DNA of 27,875 bases from an uncultured Collinsella sp. (GCA_900543505.1 UQSB01000028.1:1-27875), one strand, 5' to 3'. Counted from the first letter of the stretch, positions 1 to 8,438 are shown. A program made the numbers and translations. Notes: generated by a model from the letters alone, not told the origin.

Positions 1-2
1 CA

Positions 3-27
3 CGAAGAGCACATTAAGTGCTCTTCG
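3..27. repeat. Perfect inverted repeat, 10-bp arms
   Basis: CGAAGAGCAC at 3-12 and GTGCTCTTCG at 18-27 are exact reverse complements around a 5-base ATTAA loop. It lies about 145 bases downstream of the minus-strand aminotransferase. No T-run is visible on either side within the window, so a terminator role is unproven. The rest of 28-171 shows no gene; there is only a weak CCCAC/GTGGG pairing at 122-148. Confidence 0.6.
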
Positions 28-171
28 GCTCGTGCGGAATCTACGAAAACCTTGCGCCTGGCCTTCGGCGGCGCGGCCTGCGGTGACTTTGGGGCAGCCC
101 GGTTTCCCGTTGGCCGGCGCCCCCACTCATAAGCCTTAAGTCGGTGGGCTGATATGTTGCGTCCCTGATGG

Positions 172-1308
172 CTACAAGGTTGAAAGGAAGGTGGACAGGC
201 GGCGGAGGCCTTCGTCCAGGTCTTTATCGGAAACGCAATAGCTGAGGCGGACGTGGCCTTCGGTTCCGAAGCAGTTTCCGGGAACTAGGGCAACGTTGGC
301 CTCTTTGATGGCTTTGATGCAGAAGTCTTCGCTGGTTAGGCCGAACTTTTTGATGCTCGGGAAAGTGTAGAAGGCTCCTGCGGGCTCTACTACGTCGAGG
401 CCCATGGCGTTTAAGGCTGCGAGTACGCGTTCGCGGCGGGCTCGGTAGACTTTGAGCATGGGGGTTGGGTCAACGGTCAGGGCTCGGGCTGCGGCGTCCA
501 TTTCGAAGGAGACAGCACTCGATACTAAGTATTGGTGAGCCTTTGCGATCTCAGCGATGACGGGGGCTGCGGCTGCGAGCCAACCCAAGCGCCAGCCGGT
601 CATGGCCCAGGGCTTGGAGAAGCTCTCGATGACCACCGTCTGGTCGCGCAGCTCCGGATGGCGCTGGGCAAAGCGCTCGTAGCCATCCACATAGACCAGA
701 CGGTTGTATACGTCGTCGCAGACTACGTAGATGCCCGCCTGCTCTGCCACGCGCGCCACGGCGTCGAGCGACGCCGTGTTGAGGATGCAGCCCGTAGGAT
801 TGTTGGGCGAGCAGATAACGATGGCCTTGGTCGCCGGGGTCACACAGGCGCGAAGCGCATCCTCGTCAATCTGAAATTGCGCAGGCTCCGTATCCAAAAA
901 GACCGCTTTGGCGTGATTGGCTACGACGATGCTCTCGTACAGGCCAAAGGCCGGCGTGGGAATAATGACCTCGTCGCCGGGGTTGAGCATAGCCATGAAT
1001 GTTGCCGACAGGGCCTCGGTCGCGCCGTCGGTCAGGATGACCTCGTCGGCCGAAAACATAAGGCCCGCGTCCCCCATGTAGGCAGATAACGCCTCGCGCA
1101 GGGCGGGGCGACCGTTATTGGGCGGATAGTGCGTGTCGCCGCGGTCCAGTGCGGCGGTCACCTCGGCACTAATCACATCGGGCGTGGGAAAATCGGGCTC
1201 GCCAAGCGCAAGCGCGATGCATCCCGGGTGCTGAGCGGCGAGTGCGTTAATCCGACGGATGCCGGAGGGCTTGAGCGTGGCAAGCGAGGTATTCATGGGC
1301 AGACGCAT
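172..1308 (-). CDS. Class I/II PLP-dependent aminotransferase
   Basis: This 378-residue protein is a cytosolic fold-type I aminotransferase of the aspartate aminotransferase family. It would move an amino group between an amino acid and a 2-oxoacid using pyridoxal phosphate. Visible motifs are LGEPDFPTP near residues 35-43, SPNNPTG (167-173), and SFSKPWAMTGWRLGW, where Lys232 is the expected Schiff-base lysine. The GHVRLSYC segment near the C-terminus carries the usual substrate-carboxylate arginine. Length is normal for the family. The ATG at 1308 is preceded by GAAAGGA at good spacing, so it is preferred over Met5. It is transcribed away from the gene at 1401. The substrate cannot be read from sequence; an aspartate, aromatic or alanine aminotransferase are all possible. 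Confidence 0.9.
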   Translation of the reverse strand: MRLPMNTSLATLKPSGIRRINALAAQHPGCIALALGEPDFPTPDVISAEVTAALDRGDTHYPPNNGRPALREALSAYMGDAGLMFSADEVILTDGATEALSATFMAMLNPGDEVIIPTPAFGLYESIVVANHAKAVFLDTEPAQFQIDEDALRACVTPATKAIVICSPNNPTGCILNTASLDAVARVAEQAGIYVVCDDVYNRLVYVDGYERFAQRHPELRDQTVVIESFSKPWAMTGWRLGWLAAAAPVIAEIAKAHQYLVSSAVSFEMDAAARALTVDPTPMLKVYRARRERVLAALNAMGLDVVEPAGAFYTFPSIKKFGLTSEDFCIKAIKEANVALVPGNCFGTEGHVRLSYCVSDKDLDEGLRRLSTFLSTL

Positions 1309-1400
1309 GGCGTTCCTTTCGTAAGGGTTGCACTAGGATAGCGCGCCCAGCGCCACCAGACGGTGTAACCTAAACGGAAACGAGCCGGAAAGGAGATGGC

Positions 1401-2063
1401 ATGGAGACGACCGCGCGCGGCGATGTACCAAAAACACTGCACACCATTGCGTATATCAGTATTCCCAATAGCGCCGATCTTGATTTTTTGCTCTGGGACC
1501 TGCAGGATGCCATCGCCGCCTATGCTCAACTTTCCGGCACCGCACTCCCCCGCCCGGTCGACTTGAAGGCAAATGACGCCGGCAGCGTTGCCGATGGCAT
1601 CGTGCTGGCCATTGAAGATGTGGCTGACGATGAGACGTTGACAGCTATCGAGCAGACGCTTGAGCGCTTTGGCGGTACGGGAACGCGCGTCTATGCCGCG
1701 ATTCGAGCCGCACAAGAGGGCACTGAACAGGCGCGTGGGGCCGCCGTTCGCCTGCACAAGGCATGTGAGCGCCATGACCAATTGTGGTGTGGCGGCGTTG
1801 CCATCTGCGCCGGCAGCGGCATTGCGGCGCTTCGTCGCTCCCCGCGCATGGGACTCTTGCGGCGACCGTTTTCGGAAGCGATGGATAAGCTTGTGGGTGC
1901 CGTGCGCATGGGCTGCTCAGTTGAGCACGCCCAGCTGCTCGGCGGCGGCGATGCCGGTAGCGTCAACGCCGACGGCATGGTGCGTGTCGAGCCCGCGCTG
2001 CCCGCGCCGATCTGGCACGCCATCATCAAACGCCTCGGCGCCCATGCTCAATCAAATATCTAA
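1401..2063 (+). CDS. Flavodoxin-like/NAD(P)H-oxidoreductase-related protein of unknown function
   Basis: The protein has 220 residues, no signal peptide and no membrane segment. I do not recognise a characterised homologue. The C-terminal half (from about residue 90: TRVYAAIRAAQEG, then LWCGGVAICAGSGIAAL, then a helix with FSEAMDKLVGAVRMG) resembles the second half of small flavodoxin-like NADPH-dependent FMN reductases. The N-terminal half has no recognisable phosphate-binding loop of that fold (no GSxRxxS or TGNT-like motif), so FMN binding is doubtful. The start is well placed behind AAAGGAG. It is divergent from the aminotransferase and convergent with the glycosylase gene: its TAA and the next stop are one base apart. 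Confidence 0.7.
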   Translation: METTARGDVPKTLHTIAYISIPNSADLDFLLWDLQDAIAAYAQLSGTALPRPVDLKANDAGSVADGIVLAIEDVADDETLTAIEQTLERFGGTGTRVYAAIRAAQEGTEQARGAAVRLHKACERHDQLWCGGVAICAGSGIAALRRSPRMGLLRRPFSEAMDKLVGAVRMGCSVEHAQLLGGGDAGSVNADGMVRVEPALPAPIWHAIIKRLGAHAQSNI

Positions 2064-2064
2064 A

Positions 2065-2628
2065 TTAGAGAGCAGCCCAGTCAACTGCCTCGCGCCAGCG
2101 CTCGACAAGGCGCTCAAGACGCCAAGCCGCATTGGCAGGACTTGTCGAGGGCAGGACGATGGCGGGCAGCCCGGTGCGTTCTTGTAGATAGCGCTTGTAG
2201 AGCCGGCCAGCCGTACCACCGTTGCATATCACCTGCTCAATGGGAGCTGCATCGGTAATGCGCTCGATATGTGCCGGAACAACGTTGCGAATGCTCGCGT
2301 CGCTCGAGCCCTTAATGTCGCAGCTCTCGATCACATCCCATAGGGCCACGCCGCCGTTCAGCAGCATGGATCGCTTGGCGGCAATCGAGGCGTCGAGCGT
2401 CGCGGACTCGCTGCCCGCCAAAGGGTCGCCCTCGTTGGGCGGCACAGGCACGCCGAGACACGCCGCCGTGACCCGCCAAAAGCGGTTCTGCGGATTGCCA
2501 TAGTAGAAGGCATTGGCACGCGAGAGCACCGAGGGAAACGACCCCAGCACCAAAACGCGCGAGCGCTGGTCGAACACAGGCTCAAACCCATGCTCAATAT
2601 GTTGATAGTCCTCGTCAGACACGGCCAT
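2065..2628 (-). CDS. DNA-deoxyinosine (hypoxanthine) glycosylase, UDG superfamily family 6
   Basis: This 187-residue enzyme is predicted to cut hypoxanthine from DNA after adenine deamination, starting base excision repair. The GSFPS motif (29-33) followed by FYYGNPQNRFW (41-51) is typical of the HDG branch of the uracil-DNA glycosylase superfamily. LPSTSPANA near residues 159-167 matches the second active-site loop. Length is normal for the family. It starts three bases after the amylase stop codon on the same strand, so the two are probably cotranscribed. Its ribosome binding site is weak (GAGAG inside the amylase end), which suggests translational coupling. The link between sugar breakdown and base repair looks like convenience rather than a pathway. 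Confidence 0.85.
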   Translation of the reverse strand: MAVSDEDYQHIEHGFEPVFDQRSRVLVLGSFPSVLSRANAFYYGNPQNRFWRVTAACLGVPVPPNEGDPLAGSESATLDASIAAKRSMLLNGGVALWDVIESCDIKGSSDASIRNVVPAHIERITDAAPIEQVICNGGTAGRLYKRYLQERTGLPAIVLPSTSPANAAWRLERLVERWREAVDWAAL

Positions 2629-2631
2629 GGG

Positions 2632-4008
2632 CTAGGCTCTCAACAGATATCGCACCTCGTAGGGTGCAAGCTCAAGGGTACCCGTCAGCTCGACCGTGGG
2701 CGCATCGTCGGCAAGCAGGTCGACAAAGGACCCGTTGAGCTCGCCGGCGCCAAAGGTGTAAGGCTCGCCCACGGCGTTCACCGCCACGAGCACCGTCGCG
2801 TCATCACAGGTGCGCTCGAACAGCAGCTGCTTGTTCTGGATCACCACGTTGCGATAGGCACCGTAGTTGAGAGCACAGGCCGCCGCGTCATCGGCCGAGC
2901 GAAGGTGCGCAAGCTGCGTGATGAACACCGTCAGCTCGTTGGGCGCAGGCTCATCGAGCGCAGGCCGCAGCGCCCAGTCACCATCGGGGCCGCCCTTTTC
3001 GCCAGCAATCCCCCACTCGCTGCCATAGTAGACACACGGAATGCCCGGCATGCCAAAGAGCATGCCATAGGCGGGACGCAGGCACGACTTGTCGGTGAGG
3101 ATGCTCGCCAGGCGCGGCACGTCGTGGTTGTCGACAAACGACAGCAGGTGTTTGCCGCGGTAGATACACCACGGATCGCCGCCAAACTGGCGATGCAGCG
3201 AATGGGCAATCTCGAACATGTTGACCGAGTTAAAGCTGGAGTACAGGCCCTTGTAACACTCGTAGTTGGTGCAGGAGTCGAGCATCTCGTCGTTGACGAT
3301 CTGGTTGTAGTCGCCGTGGAGCGTCTCGCCGATCAGCACAAAATCGGGCTTGAGCTCGCGGGTAAAGGTATGCAGACGACGCATGAAGTCGCGGTCGAGC
3401 ATATAGGCAACGTCCAGGCGCAGGCCGTCGACGCCAAACACGTCAGCCCAACGGCGCACGGACTCGAGCAGGTAATCGACCACAGCGGGATTTTGCAGGT
3501 TGAGCTTCACAAGTTCAAAATGGCCTTCCCAACCCTCGTACCAAAAGCCGTCGCCATAGCAGGAGTCGCCGTCAAAGCTAATGTGGAACCAGTCCTTGTA
3601 CGGCGAGTCCCACTTACGCTCCTGCACATCACGGAAGGCCCAGAAGCCGCGGCCGACGTGGTTGAAGACCGCATCGAGCACCACACGGATGCCATGGGCG
3701 TGCAGCGTCTCGCATACGGCGGCAAAATCGGCATCCCCGCCCAGGCGGCGGTCGACATGGCGCAGGCTGCGCGTATCATAGCCGTGGCTGTCGGATTCGA
3801 GCGGCGGGTTGATGAGCACAGCGCCAACGCCGAGTTCTTGCAGGTAGTCAGCCCATTGGGCGATCTTCATGATGGGTGCATCGGGGTCGGGCGCAGCGTT
3901 GGCAGCCTGGGCGAGTTCATCCTCGGCAACGGGAGCGGCGTTTTCGCGCGGAGCTCCGCAAAAGCCCAGCGGATAGATCTGATAGAACGTCGTCTCGTAT
4001 GCCCACAT
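2632..4008 (-). CDS. GH13 alpha-amylase-family glycosidase (cytoplasmic)
   Basis: The 458-residue protein has all four GH13 signature regions: DAVFNH (112-117), GLRLDVA with nucleophile Asp199, IGETLH with acid/base Glu228, and FVDNHD with transition-state Asp296. There is no signal peptide, so it should act inside the cell on imported maltodextrins or other alpha-glucans, like cyclomaltodextrinases, neopullulanases or alpha-glucosidases. The all-beta C-terminal domain (about 400-458) is present and short. An N-terminal domain of the CBM34 type is absent. The start ATG sits behind a strong GGGAGG. It is the first gene of a likely two-gene unit with the glycosylase downstream. Exact substrate specificity cannot be read from the sequence. 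Confidence 0.9.
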   Translation of the reverse strand: MWAYETTFYQIYPLGFCGAPRENAAPVAEDELAQAANAAPDPDAPIMKIAQWADYLQELGVGAVLINPPLESDSHGYDTRSLRHVDRRLGGDADFAAVCETLHAHGIRVVLDAVFNHVGRGFWAFRDVQERKWDSPYKDWFHISFDGDSCYGDGFWYEGWEGHFELVKLNLQNPAVVDYLLESVRRWADVFGVDGLRLDVAYMLDRDFMRRLHTFTRELKPDFVLIGETLHGDYNQIVNDEMLDSCTNYECYKGLYSSFNSVNMFEIAHSLHRQFGGDPWCIYRGKHLLSFVDNHDVPRLASILTDKSCLRPAYGMLFGMPGIPCVYYGSEWGIAGEKGGPDGDWALRPALDEPAPNELTVFITQLAHLRSADDAAACALNYGAYRNVVIQNKQLLFERTCDDATVLVAVNAVGEPYTFGAGELNGSFVDLLADDAPTVELTGTLELAPYEVRYLLRA

Positions 4009-4080
4009 AGCAACCTCCCGGTAAGCTCAACACAACGATATCCATTGTATGCCCGGCTTGTATCCTCTCCCCCAAAATAA

Positions 4081-4145
4081 GTTGCGGTGAAATAATTCCT
4101 GCTTGGGCCTTCAGAGGCCTTAAACAGGAGCTATTCCACCGCAGC
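4081..4145. repeat. Hairpin repeat family 1, copy A
   Basis: Left arm GTTGCGGTGAAATAATTCCT and a right arm ending TATTCCACCGCAGC form a long imperfect stem. An inner GGGCCT/AGGCCT stem sits at its apex. Related copies lie at 8530-8594 and 12356-12419. It sits 17 bases downstream of the MFS gene on the minus strand and about 70 bases upstream of the amylase start, so it may act as a terminator or be a small non-autonomous repeat. Confidence 0.8.
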
Positions 4146-4161
4146 TGATGAGGGGACGTGA

Positions 4162-5358
4162 TTAGGCGACGGGCTTTGCGCGGCGTATGGCTGGGAACAG
4201 TACGGTGATGGCAAGGATGACGCCCACGACGGTAATCGCCCCGCCCGCAAAGCCAATCCAAGCGATACCGGGACCCGAAACCACGGCGCCGCCGATTGCG
4301 GTGCCCGTGCCGATACCGAGGTTAAACAGGCCCGAGAAGATCGACATGGCGACGGCCGACGAATCCGCCGGCGTGTACTTGATGAGCTCGGCCTGGAACG
4401 CAACGTTAAAGGCCGTGGAGCAGCAGCCCCATAGCGCGCAGACGGCAAGCACTGCTACGAGCGACGATGCGACCGGACCCACGAGCAGCAGAGCCACCGG
4501 CACGCCGGAGAGCGTGATAGCCAAGAACGGGAAGCGATGCCCATCGAACAGGCGGCCAAACAGCCAGCTTCCGAGCAGACCAGAGCAGCCAAACGCCGTC
4601 AGCGTCATGGTAATAGCGCTTGCGTCGACGTGCGCGACCTGCGCCAGGAACGGCTCGATATAGCTGTAACCCGCATAATAGCCGGTCGCCATAAAGACCG
4701 TGACCGCGTAGAGCGCAATCAGGAACGGGTTCTTGAGCAGCTCGGGCAGCTGTTTGACGGTAAAGCGCTCGCCCGCCGGCATGGCCGGGAACACCGCGGC
4801 CTGGTAGACAACCGCGACAGCCGAGAGGGCCCCGACCACGGCGAATGTCATGCGCCAGCCCACGGCCAGTCCGATGGCGCGGCCGATCGGCAGGCCAAAG
4901 ATCTGCGCGATGGACGAGCCCGTGGCGATCATGCTAATGGCGAGCGCCCCGTGACGGGTGTCGACCAGGCGCGAGGCCATAATCGAAGCGACTGACCAGA
5001 ACACGGCGTGCGCGCAGGCGACCACCAGGCGCGCGCAGACCAAAATGGGATAGGTGGGCGCCACGGCGGACAGGAACTGCCCGAGCGAGAACACGGCAAG
5101 CACGCCGAGCAGCATACGCTTGAACTCAAAGCGCGAGGCGAACACCATAAGCGGCAACGACAGTAGCATGACGCCCCAGGCGTAGACCGAGATCATGATG
5201 CCGGCCTGGGCCTCGGTGAGCGAAAACGACGCGGCAATATCAGTCAGAAGGCCAATGGGCATGAACTCCGACGTGTTGAACACGAACGCGCAACAGGCGA
5301 GCCCGATAAGCGGGAGCCACTGCTTGAGTGAGATGCCATCTTGTCTTGCCTGAGCCAT
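4162..5358 (-). CDS. sotB: SotB-like MFS sugar efflux transporter (DHA1 family)
   Basis: From the preferred start this is a 398-residue, 12-helix major facilitator. The first helix with FVFNTSEFMPIGLL, followed by SVYAWGVMLLSLP and a helix with CAHAVFWSVAS, closely follows the pattern of Escherichia coli SotB/YdeA, which exports arabinose and related sugars. The family is proton-driven and sits in the cytoplasmic membrane. The open frame extends to 5418, but that upstream ATG lies inside a hairpin with no ribosome binding site. The ATG at 5358 has GGAGAGG about 10 bases upstream and a TATAAT box further upstream, so it was chosen. Related drug exporters share the fold, so the substrate remains an inference. 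Confidence 0.8.
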   Translation of the reverse strand: MAQARQDGISLKQWLPLIGLACCAFVFNTSEFMPIGLLTDIAASFSLTEAQAGIMISVYAWGVMLLSLPLMVFASRFEFKRMLLGVLAVFSLGQFLSAVAPTYPILVCARLVVACAHAVFWSVASIMASRLVDTRHGALAISMIATGSSIAQIFGLPIGRAIGLAVGWRMTFAVVGALSAVAVVYQAAVFPAMPAGERFTVKQLPELLKNPFLIALYAVTVFMATGYYAGYSYIEPFLAQVAHVDASAITMTLTAFGCSGLLGSWLFGRLFDGHRFPFLAITLSGVPVALLLVGPVASSLVAVLAVCALWGCCSTAFNVAFQAELIKYTPADSSAVAMSIFSGLFNLGIGTGTAIGGAVVSGPGIAWIGFAGGAITVVGVILAITVLFPAIRRAKPVA

Positions 5359-5395
5359 ATAGGAAAACCTCTCCGATTGTCTTGAGCGGTGGGCG

Positions 5396-5425
5396 ATTAT
5401 ATAGCAACGGTCCCGCATCCGTCAG
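5396..5425 (-). promoter_or_regulatory. Candidate promoter of the SotB-like gene
   Basis: On the minus strand CTGACG (5425-5420) and a perfect TATAAT (5401-5396) are 18 bases apart. The predicted start of transcription gives a leader of about 30 bases before the ATG at 5358. The -35 box lies in the loop region of the hairpin at 5408-5441. Confidence 0.5.
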
Positions 5426-5441
5426 TACAGATGCGGGACCG
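5408..5441 (-). terminator. Perfect 12-bp hairpin downstream of feoB
   Basis: CGGTCCCGCATC (5408-5419) and GATGCGGGACCG (5430-5441) are exact reverse complements around a 10-base loop. It lies 42 bases after the feoB stop and is followed on the minus strand by TTGCTAT, a weak T-tract. It may end feoB transcription while carrying part of the next gene's promoter. Confidence 0.55.
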
Positions 5442-5482
5442 CAATCAACTCAATACACAGGGGTTGCGCCGTCAATAAATAG

Positions 5483-7843
5483 CTAAGCCAACCCTAGCAA
5501 TATACCCGCCGAATGCACGACAAACGCCACGATCCAGGCGACCGTCACTTGAAACGCGAACACGGCAACGGCATAGCGCGCGCCCAGCTCACTCTTGACG
5601 GCGCCGATGGCTGCCACACAGGGCGGGTACAGCAGCGTAAAGACCAGGAACACGTAAGCGGTAAACGGCGAAAACATGGCTGACAGTGCCGCGGGAGAGG
5701 TTGCGCCCAAAAGCACCGTGAGCGTCGAGATGACGCTCTCCTTGGCAATGAGTCCCGTGACGAGTGCCGTCGAGGCGCGCCAGTCGCCAAAACCGAGCGG
5801 GGCCAACACCGGCGCGATGATGCTGCCGAGGCCCGCAAGCAGGCTTTGCGACTGGTCGGCGACCACGTTAAAGCGGATATCGAACGTCTGCAGGAACCAG
5901 ATGACCACCGTAGCGGCAAAGATAATGGTAAAGGCCTTGGTGATGAAGTCCTTGGCCTTATCCCATGCCAGCATCACCGTCGTCTTGACGCTCGGCAGGC
6001 GGTAATTGGGAAGCTCCATGATAAACGGAACCGGGTCGCCCTTAAATGCCGTGCGGTTGAGCACCAAAGCCGCGATGCAGCCGACCACGATACCGATCAG
6101 ATAGAGCGAGACCATGGCGGGGACCGTCGCCTGCGGGAAAAATGCTCCGCACAGCAAGCCGTAAACCGGCAGCTTGGCCGAGCAACTCATAAACGGCGTG
6201 AGCATGACCGTCATCTTGCGGTCGTGCTCGGACGGCAGCGTGCGCGTCGACATGATAGCCGGCACGGTGCAGCCAAAACCGACGAGCATAGGCACGAAGC
6301 TACGGCCCGACAGGCCAAAGCGACGCAGCACTTTATCCATGACAAAGGCCACGCGCGCCATGTACCCGGAGTCTTCCAGAATGGAGAGGAACAAAAAGAG
6401 CACGACGATAATCGGCAGGAAGGTCAGTACGCTGCCCACGCCCGTAAGCACGCCGTCGACAGCCAGTGAGCGCACCACGTCGTTGGTGCCGAACGCCTTG
6501 AGGCCCGCATCGGCCGAGGCGATGATGGCAGCGATGCCGTCCTCCATGAGTCCCTGCAACGCCGCGCCGATCACGCCGAACGTCAGCCAAAAGACGAGGC
6601 CCATGATCACCAGAAACGCCGGAATGGCCGTGTAGCGACCCGTCAGGATGCGGTCGATCTTGACGGAGCGCACGTGCTCGCGGCTCTCGTGCGGCTTGAC
6701 GACGCAGCGCCCGCACACGTCGCCGATAAAGCTAAAGCGCATATCGGCCAGCGCGGACAGGCGGTCGGTGCCGGCCTCGCCCTCCATCTGGGTAATGATG
6801 TGCTCGATGGCATCGAGCTCGTTGCGATCCAGGTGAAGCGCCTCGGTTACCAGCTCGTCGCCCTCAACCAGCTTGGTCGCCGCAAAACGCACCGGGATAT
6901 GCGCCGTCGCGGCATGGTCCTCGATAAGGTTGGCGATGCCGTGAATACAGCGATGCAGCGCGCCGCCGTCTGGACCATCGGGCGCGCAGAAGTCCAGGCG
7001 ACCGGGGCGCTCGCGGAACCGCGCCACGTGCAAGGCATGATCCACCAACTCGCCGATGCCCTCGTTGCGGGCAGCGCTAATGGGAACAACAGGCACGCCC
7101 AACAGGCTCTCGAGCAGGTTGACGTCCACGGCGCCGCCGTTGGCCGTCACCTCGTCCATCATGTTGAGCGCGATGACCATGGGGCGGTCGAGCTCCATAA
7201 GCTGCAGCGTCAGGTACAGGTTACGCTCGATGTTGGTGGCGTCGATGATATCGATGATGGCGTCGGGGGTTTCGTCCAAGATGAATCGGCGGCTGACGAT
7301 CTCTTCGCCCGTGTACGGCGACAGCGAATAGATGCCAGGCAGGTCGGTAACGCCCGCCTCGGGATGGTTACGGATAGTACCGTCCTTGCGGTCGACCGTC
7401 ACGCCGGGAAAGTTACCGACATGTTGATTGGAGCCTGTCAGCTGGTTGAACAACGTGGTCTTACCGCAGTTTTGGTTGCCGGCGAGGGCGAAATGCAGCG
7501 GCGCACCCTCGGGCACGGCCGTTTTTGCCGCACGGGGCGAATACGTCCCCTCGCCAAGTGCCGGGTGCTCCGTCGTGCCGATTGCGGCGTTAGTGCGCGG
7601 ACCCGTGTCTGTGTCGTGAACACCCACGAGCTCGATGCGAGCAGCATCGTCCTTGCGCAGCGTCAACTCGTAGCCACGCAGGCGAATCTCGAGCGGGTCG
7701 CCCATAGGAGCGTACTTCATCATGGTGACTTCGGTGCCCGGCGTTAGGCCCATGTCCAAAATATGCTGTCGGAGTGCCTGATCGTCCGATGCCACCGATG
7801 CGACAACGGCGTCCTTTCCAATCTCGAGTGTATCGAGCTTCAC
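5483..7843 (-). CDS. feoB: FeoA-FeoB fusion, ferrous iron transporter
   Basis: This 786-residue protein imports Fe2+ across the cytoplasmic membrane. Residues 1-75 form a FeoA-like SH3 domain (IGKDAVV, ILDMGLTPGTEV, LRGYELTLRKDDA). A linker leads to a GTPase domain with G1 GNQNCGKT (122-129), a switch region GNFPGVTVD (143-151), G3 DLPG (167-170) and G4 NMMD (227-230). The C-terminal half carries the membrane domain with a GFGCTVPAIMSTR gate motif and conserved cysteines. No FeoC is seen. The start codon is GTG at 7843, placed 7 bases after AAAGGA. The upstream 121 bases hold possible iron-regulator sites. Known FeoA and FeoB are usually separate proteins; the fusion fixes a 1:1 ratio. Confidence 0.95.
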   Translation of the reverse strand: MKLDTLEIGKDAVVASVASDDQALRQHILDMGLTPGTEVTMMKYAPMGDPLEIRLRGYELTLRKDDAARIELVGVHDTDTGPRTNAAIGTTEHPALGEGTYSPRAAKTAVPEGAPLHFALAGNQNCGKTTLFNQLTGSNQHVGNFPGVTVDRKDGTIRNHPEAGVTDLPGIYSLSPYTGEEIVSRRFILDETPDAIIDIIDATNIERNLYLTLQLMELDRPMVIALNMMDEVTANGGAVDVNLLESLLGVPVVPISAARNEGIGELVDHALHVARFRERPGRLDFCAPDGPDGGALHRCIHGIANLIEDHAATAHIPVRFAATKLVEGDELVTEALHLDRNELDAIEHIITQMEGEAGTDRLSALADMRFSFIGDVCGRCVVKPHESREHVRSVKIDRILTGRYTAIPAFLVIMGLVFWLTFGVIGAALQGLMEDGIAAIIASADAGLKAFGTNDVVRSLAVDGVLTGVGSVLTFLPIIVVLFLFLSILEDSGYMARVAFVMDKVLRRFGLSGRSFVPMLVGFGCTVPAIMSTRTLPSEHDRKMTVMLTPFMSCSAKLPVYGLLCGAFFPQATVPAMVSLYLIGIVVGCIAALVLNRTAFKGDPVPFIMELPNYRLPSVKTTVMLAWDKAKDFITKAFTIIFAATVVIWFLQTFDIRFNVVADQSQSLLAGLGSIIAPVLAPLGFGDWRASTALVTGLIAKESVISTLTVLLGATSPAALSAMFSPFTAYVFLVFTLLYPPCVAAIGAVKSELGARYAVAVFAFQVTVAWIVAFVVHSAGILLGLA

Positions 7844-7866
7844 GCGCTCATCCTTTCGTTAGACGC

Positions 7867-7939
7867 GGTTAACCGTTTACCGGGGCTAACCAACTCGTAA
7901 CGACAAATGATAGCGCTCTGGACTTTTTTATAAAGTCAA
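7867..7939 (-). promoter_or_regulatory. feoB upstream regulatory region
   Basis: The region holds a perfect CGGTTAACCG palindrome (7866-7875), a GGCTAACCAA segment (7884-7893) whose complement TTGGTTAGCC matches one half of the actinobacterial DtxR/IdeR iron box, a -10-like TATCAT (7912-7907) and a GACTTT/AAAGTC inverted repeat (7921-7937) overlapping a TTGACT (7939-7934). The TTGACT to TATCAT spacing of 21 is too long for a standard promoter, so the exact promoter is uncertain. Confidence 0.35.
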
Positions 7940-7964
7940 ATACCGATGTTTACCTGCGCAAACT

Positions 7965-8285
7965 TTATGCGGTGCGCCCCGAAAGCTCTTTGCGCATACC
8001 GCTCAGCGAGATCGAAATGGAACCCGACCGCGCGGTAGCAGTGAGTCGATCACCCTCGACTGACCCCGTGCATGTAAAGGGCGCCTTGCCCATCAAGACG
8101 TGGGAGATAGTACCCGAGAGTTCAAAGAAATCGCCCTCAGCGCGGGCACTCGAGAGAGCGATATTGAGACCCCTGACGTTTAGTACTGCCCTGAGCACGC
8201 CGTTCACCCCATGTGAAAACGTCACCTCGCCGCGTTTACTCCCCACCGGCGTCTGGGCCGAAACCACATACGTACCCTCAAGCAT
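7965..8285 (-). CDS. Small beta-rich hypothetical protein
   Basis: The protein is 106 residues from the ATG at 8285, chosen because GGAGGAG lies just upstream; the frame stays open to 8321 without a ribosome binding site. It has no signal peptide and no membrane segment. The chain is built of alternating short strands, with repeats of the pattern GTYVVSAQTPVG, GEVTF, FELSGTI, FTCTGSVEGDRLTATA and ISLSGM. This suggests a small beta barrel or sandwich of lipocalin/avidin-like size. I do not recognise a named family with a known function. It is on the same strand as feoB, 121 bases upstream, but regulatory motifs lie between them, so a shared operon is not certain. Confidence 0.7.
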   Translation of the reverse strand: MLEGTYVVSAQTPVGSKRGEVTFSHGVNGVLRAVLNVRGLNIALSSARAEGDFFELSGTISHVLMGKAPFTCTGSVEGDRLTATARSGSISISLSGMRKELSGRTA

Positions 8286-8409
8286 GGCTCCTCCTCTAAG
8301 CAGACTTTTTGAAACGGCCATCTAGTCTACTTTGCTGCGAGACGGCTTGCCCAGAAACCGCGAGTACACAATGACGTTCAATCAACAGATTGCTGCAAGG
8401 GGAACAAGC

Positions 8410-8438
8410 GTGCAAAGGGGACAGATTACTTTTGACAC
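8410..8438. repeat. GGGACAG-loop hairpin family, diverged copy
   Basis: GTGCAAAG and CTTTTGACAC pair imperfectly around a loop starting GGGACAG. It resembles the terminator hairpins at 21972, 22028, 23076 and 25806, but it lies away from any plus-strand stop codon. Confidence 0.4.

Noticed and set aside
2590..4080. Long plus-strand frame of 496 residues
   Set aside because: It is antisense to the amylase and glycosylase genes, which carry complete catalytic motifs. Its composition (many His, Val and Arg) is typical of a shadow frame.
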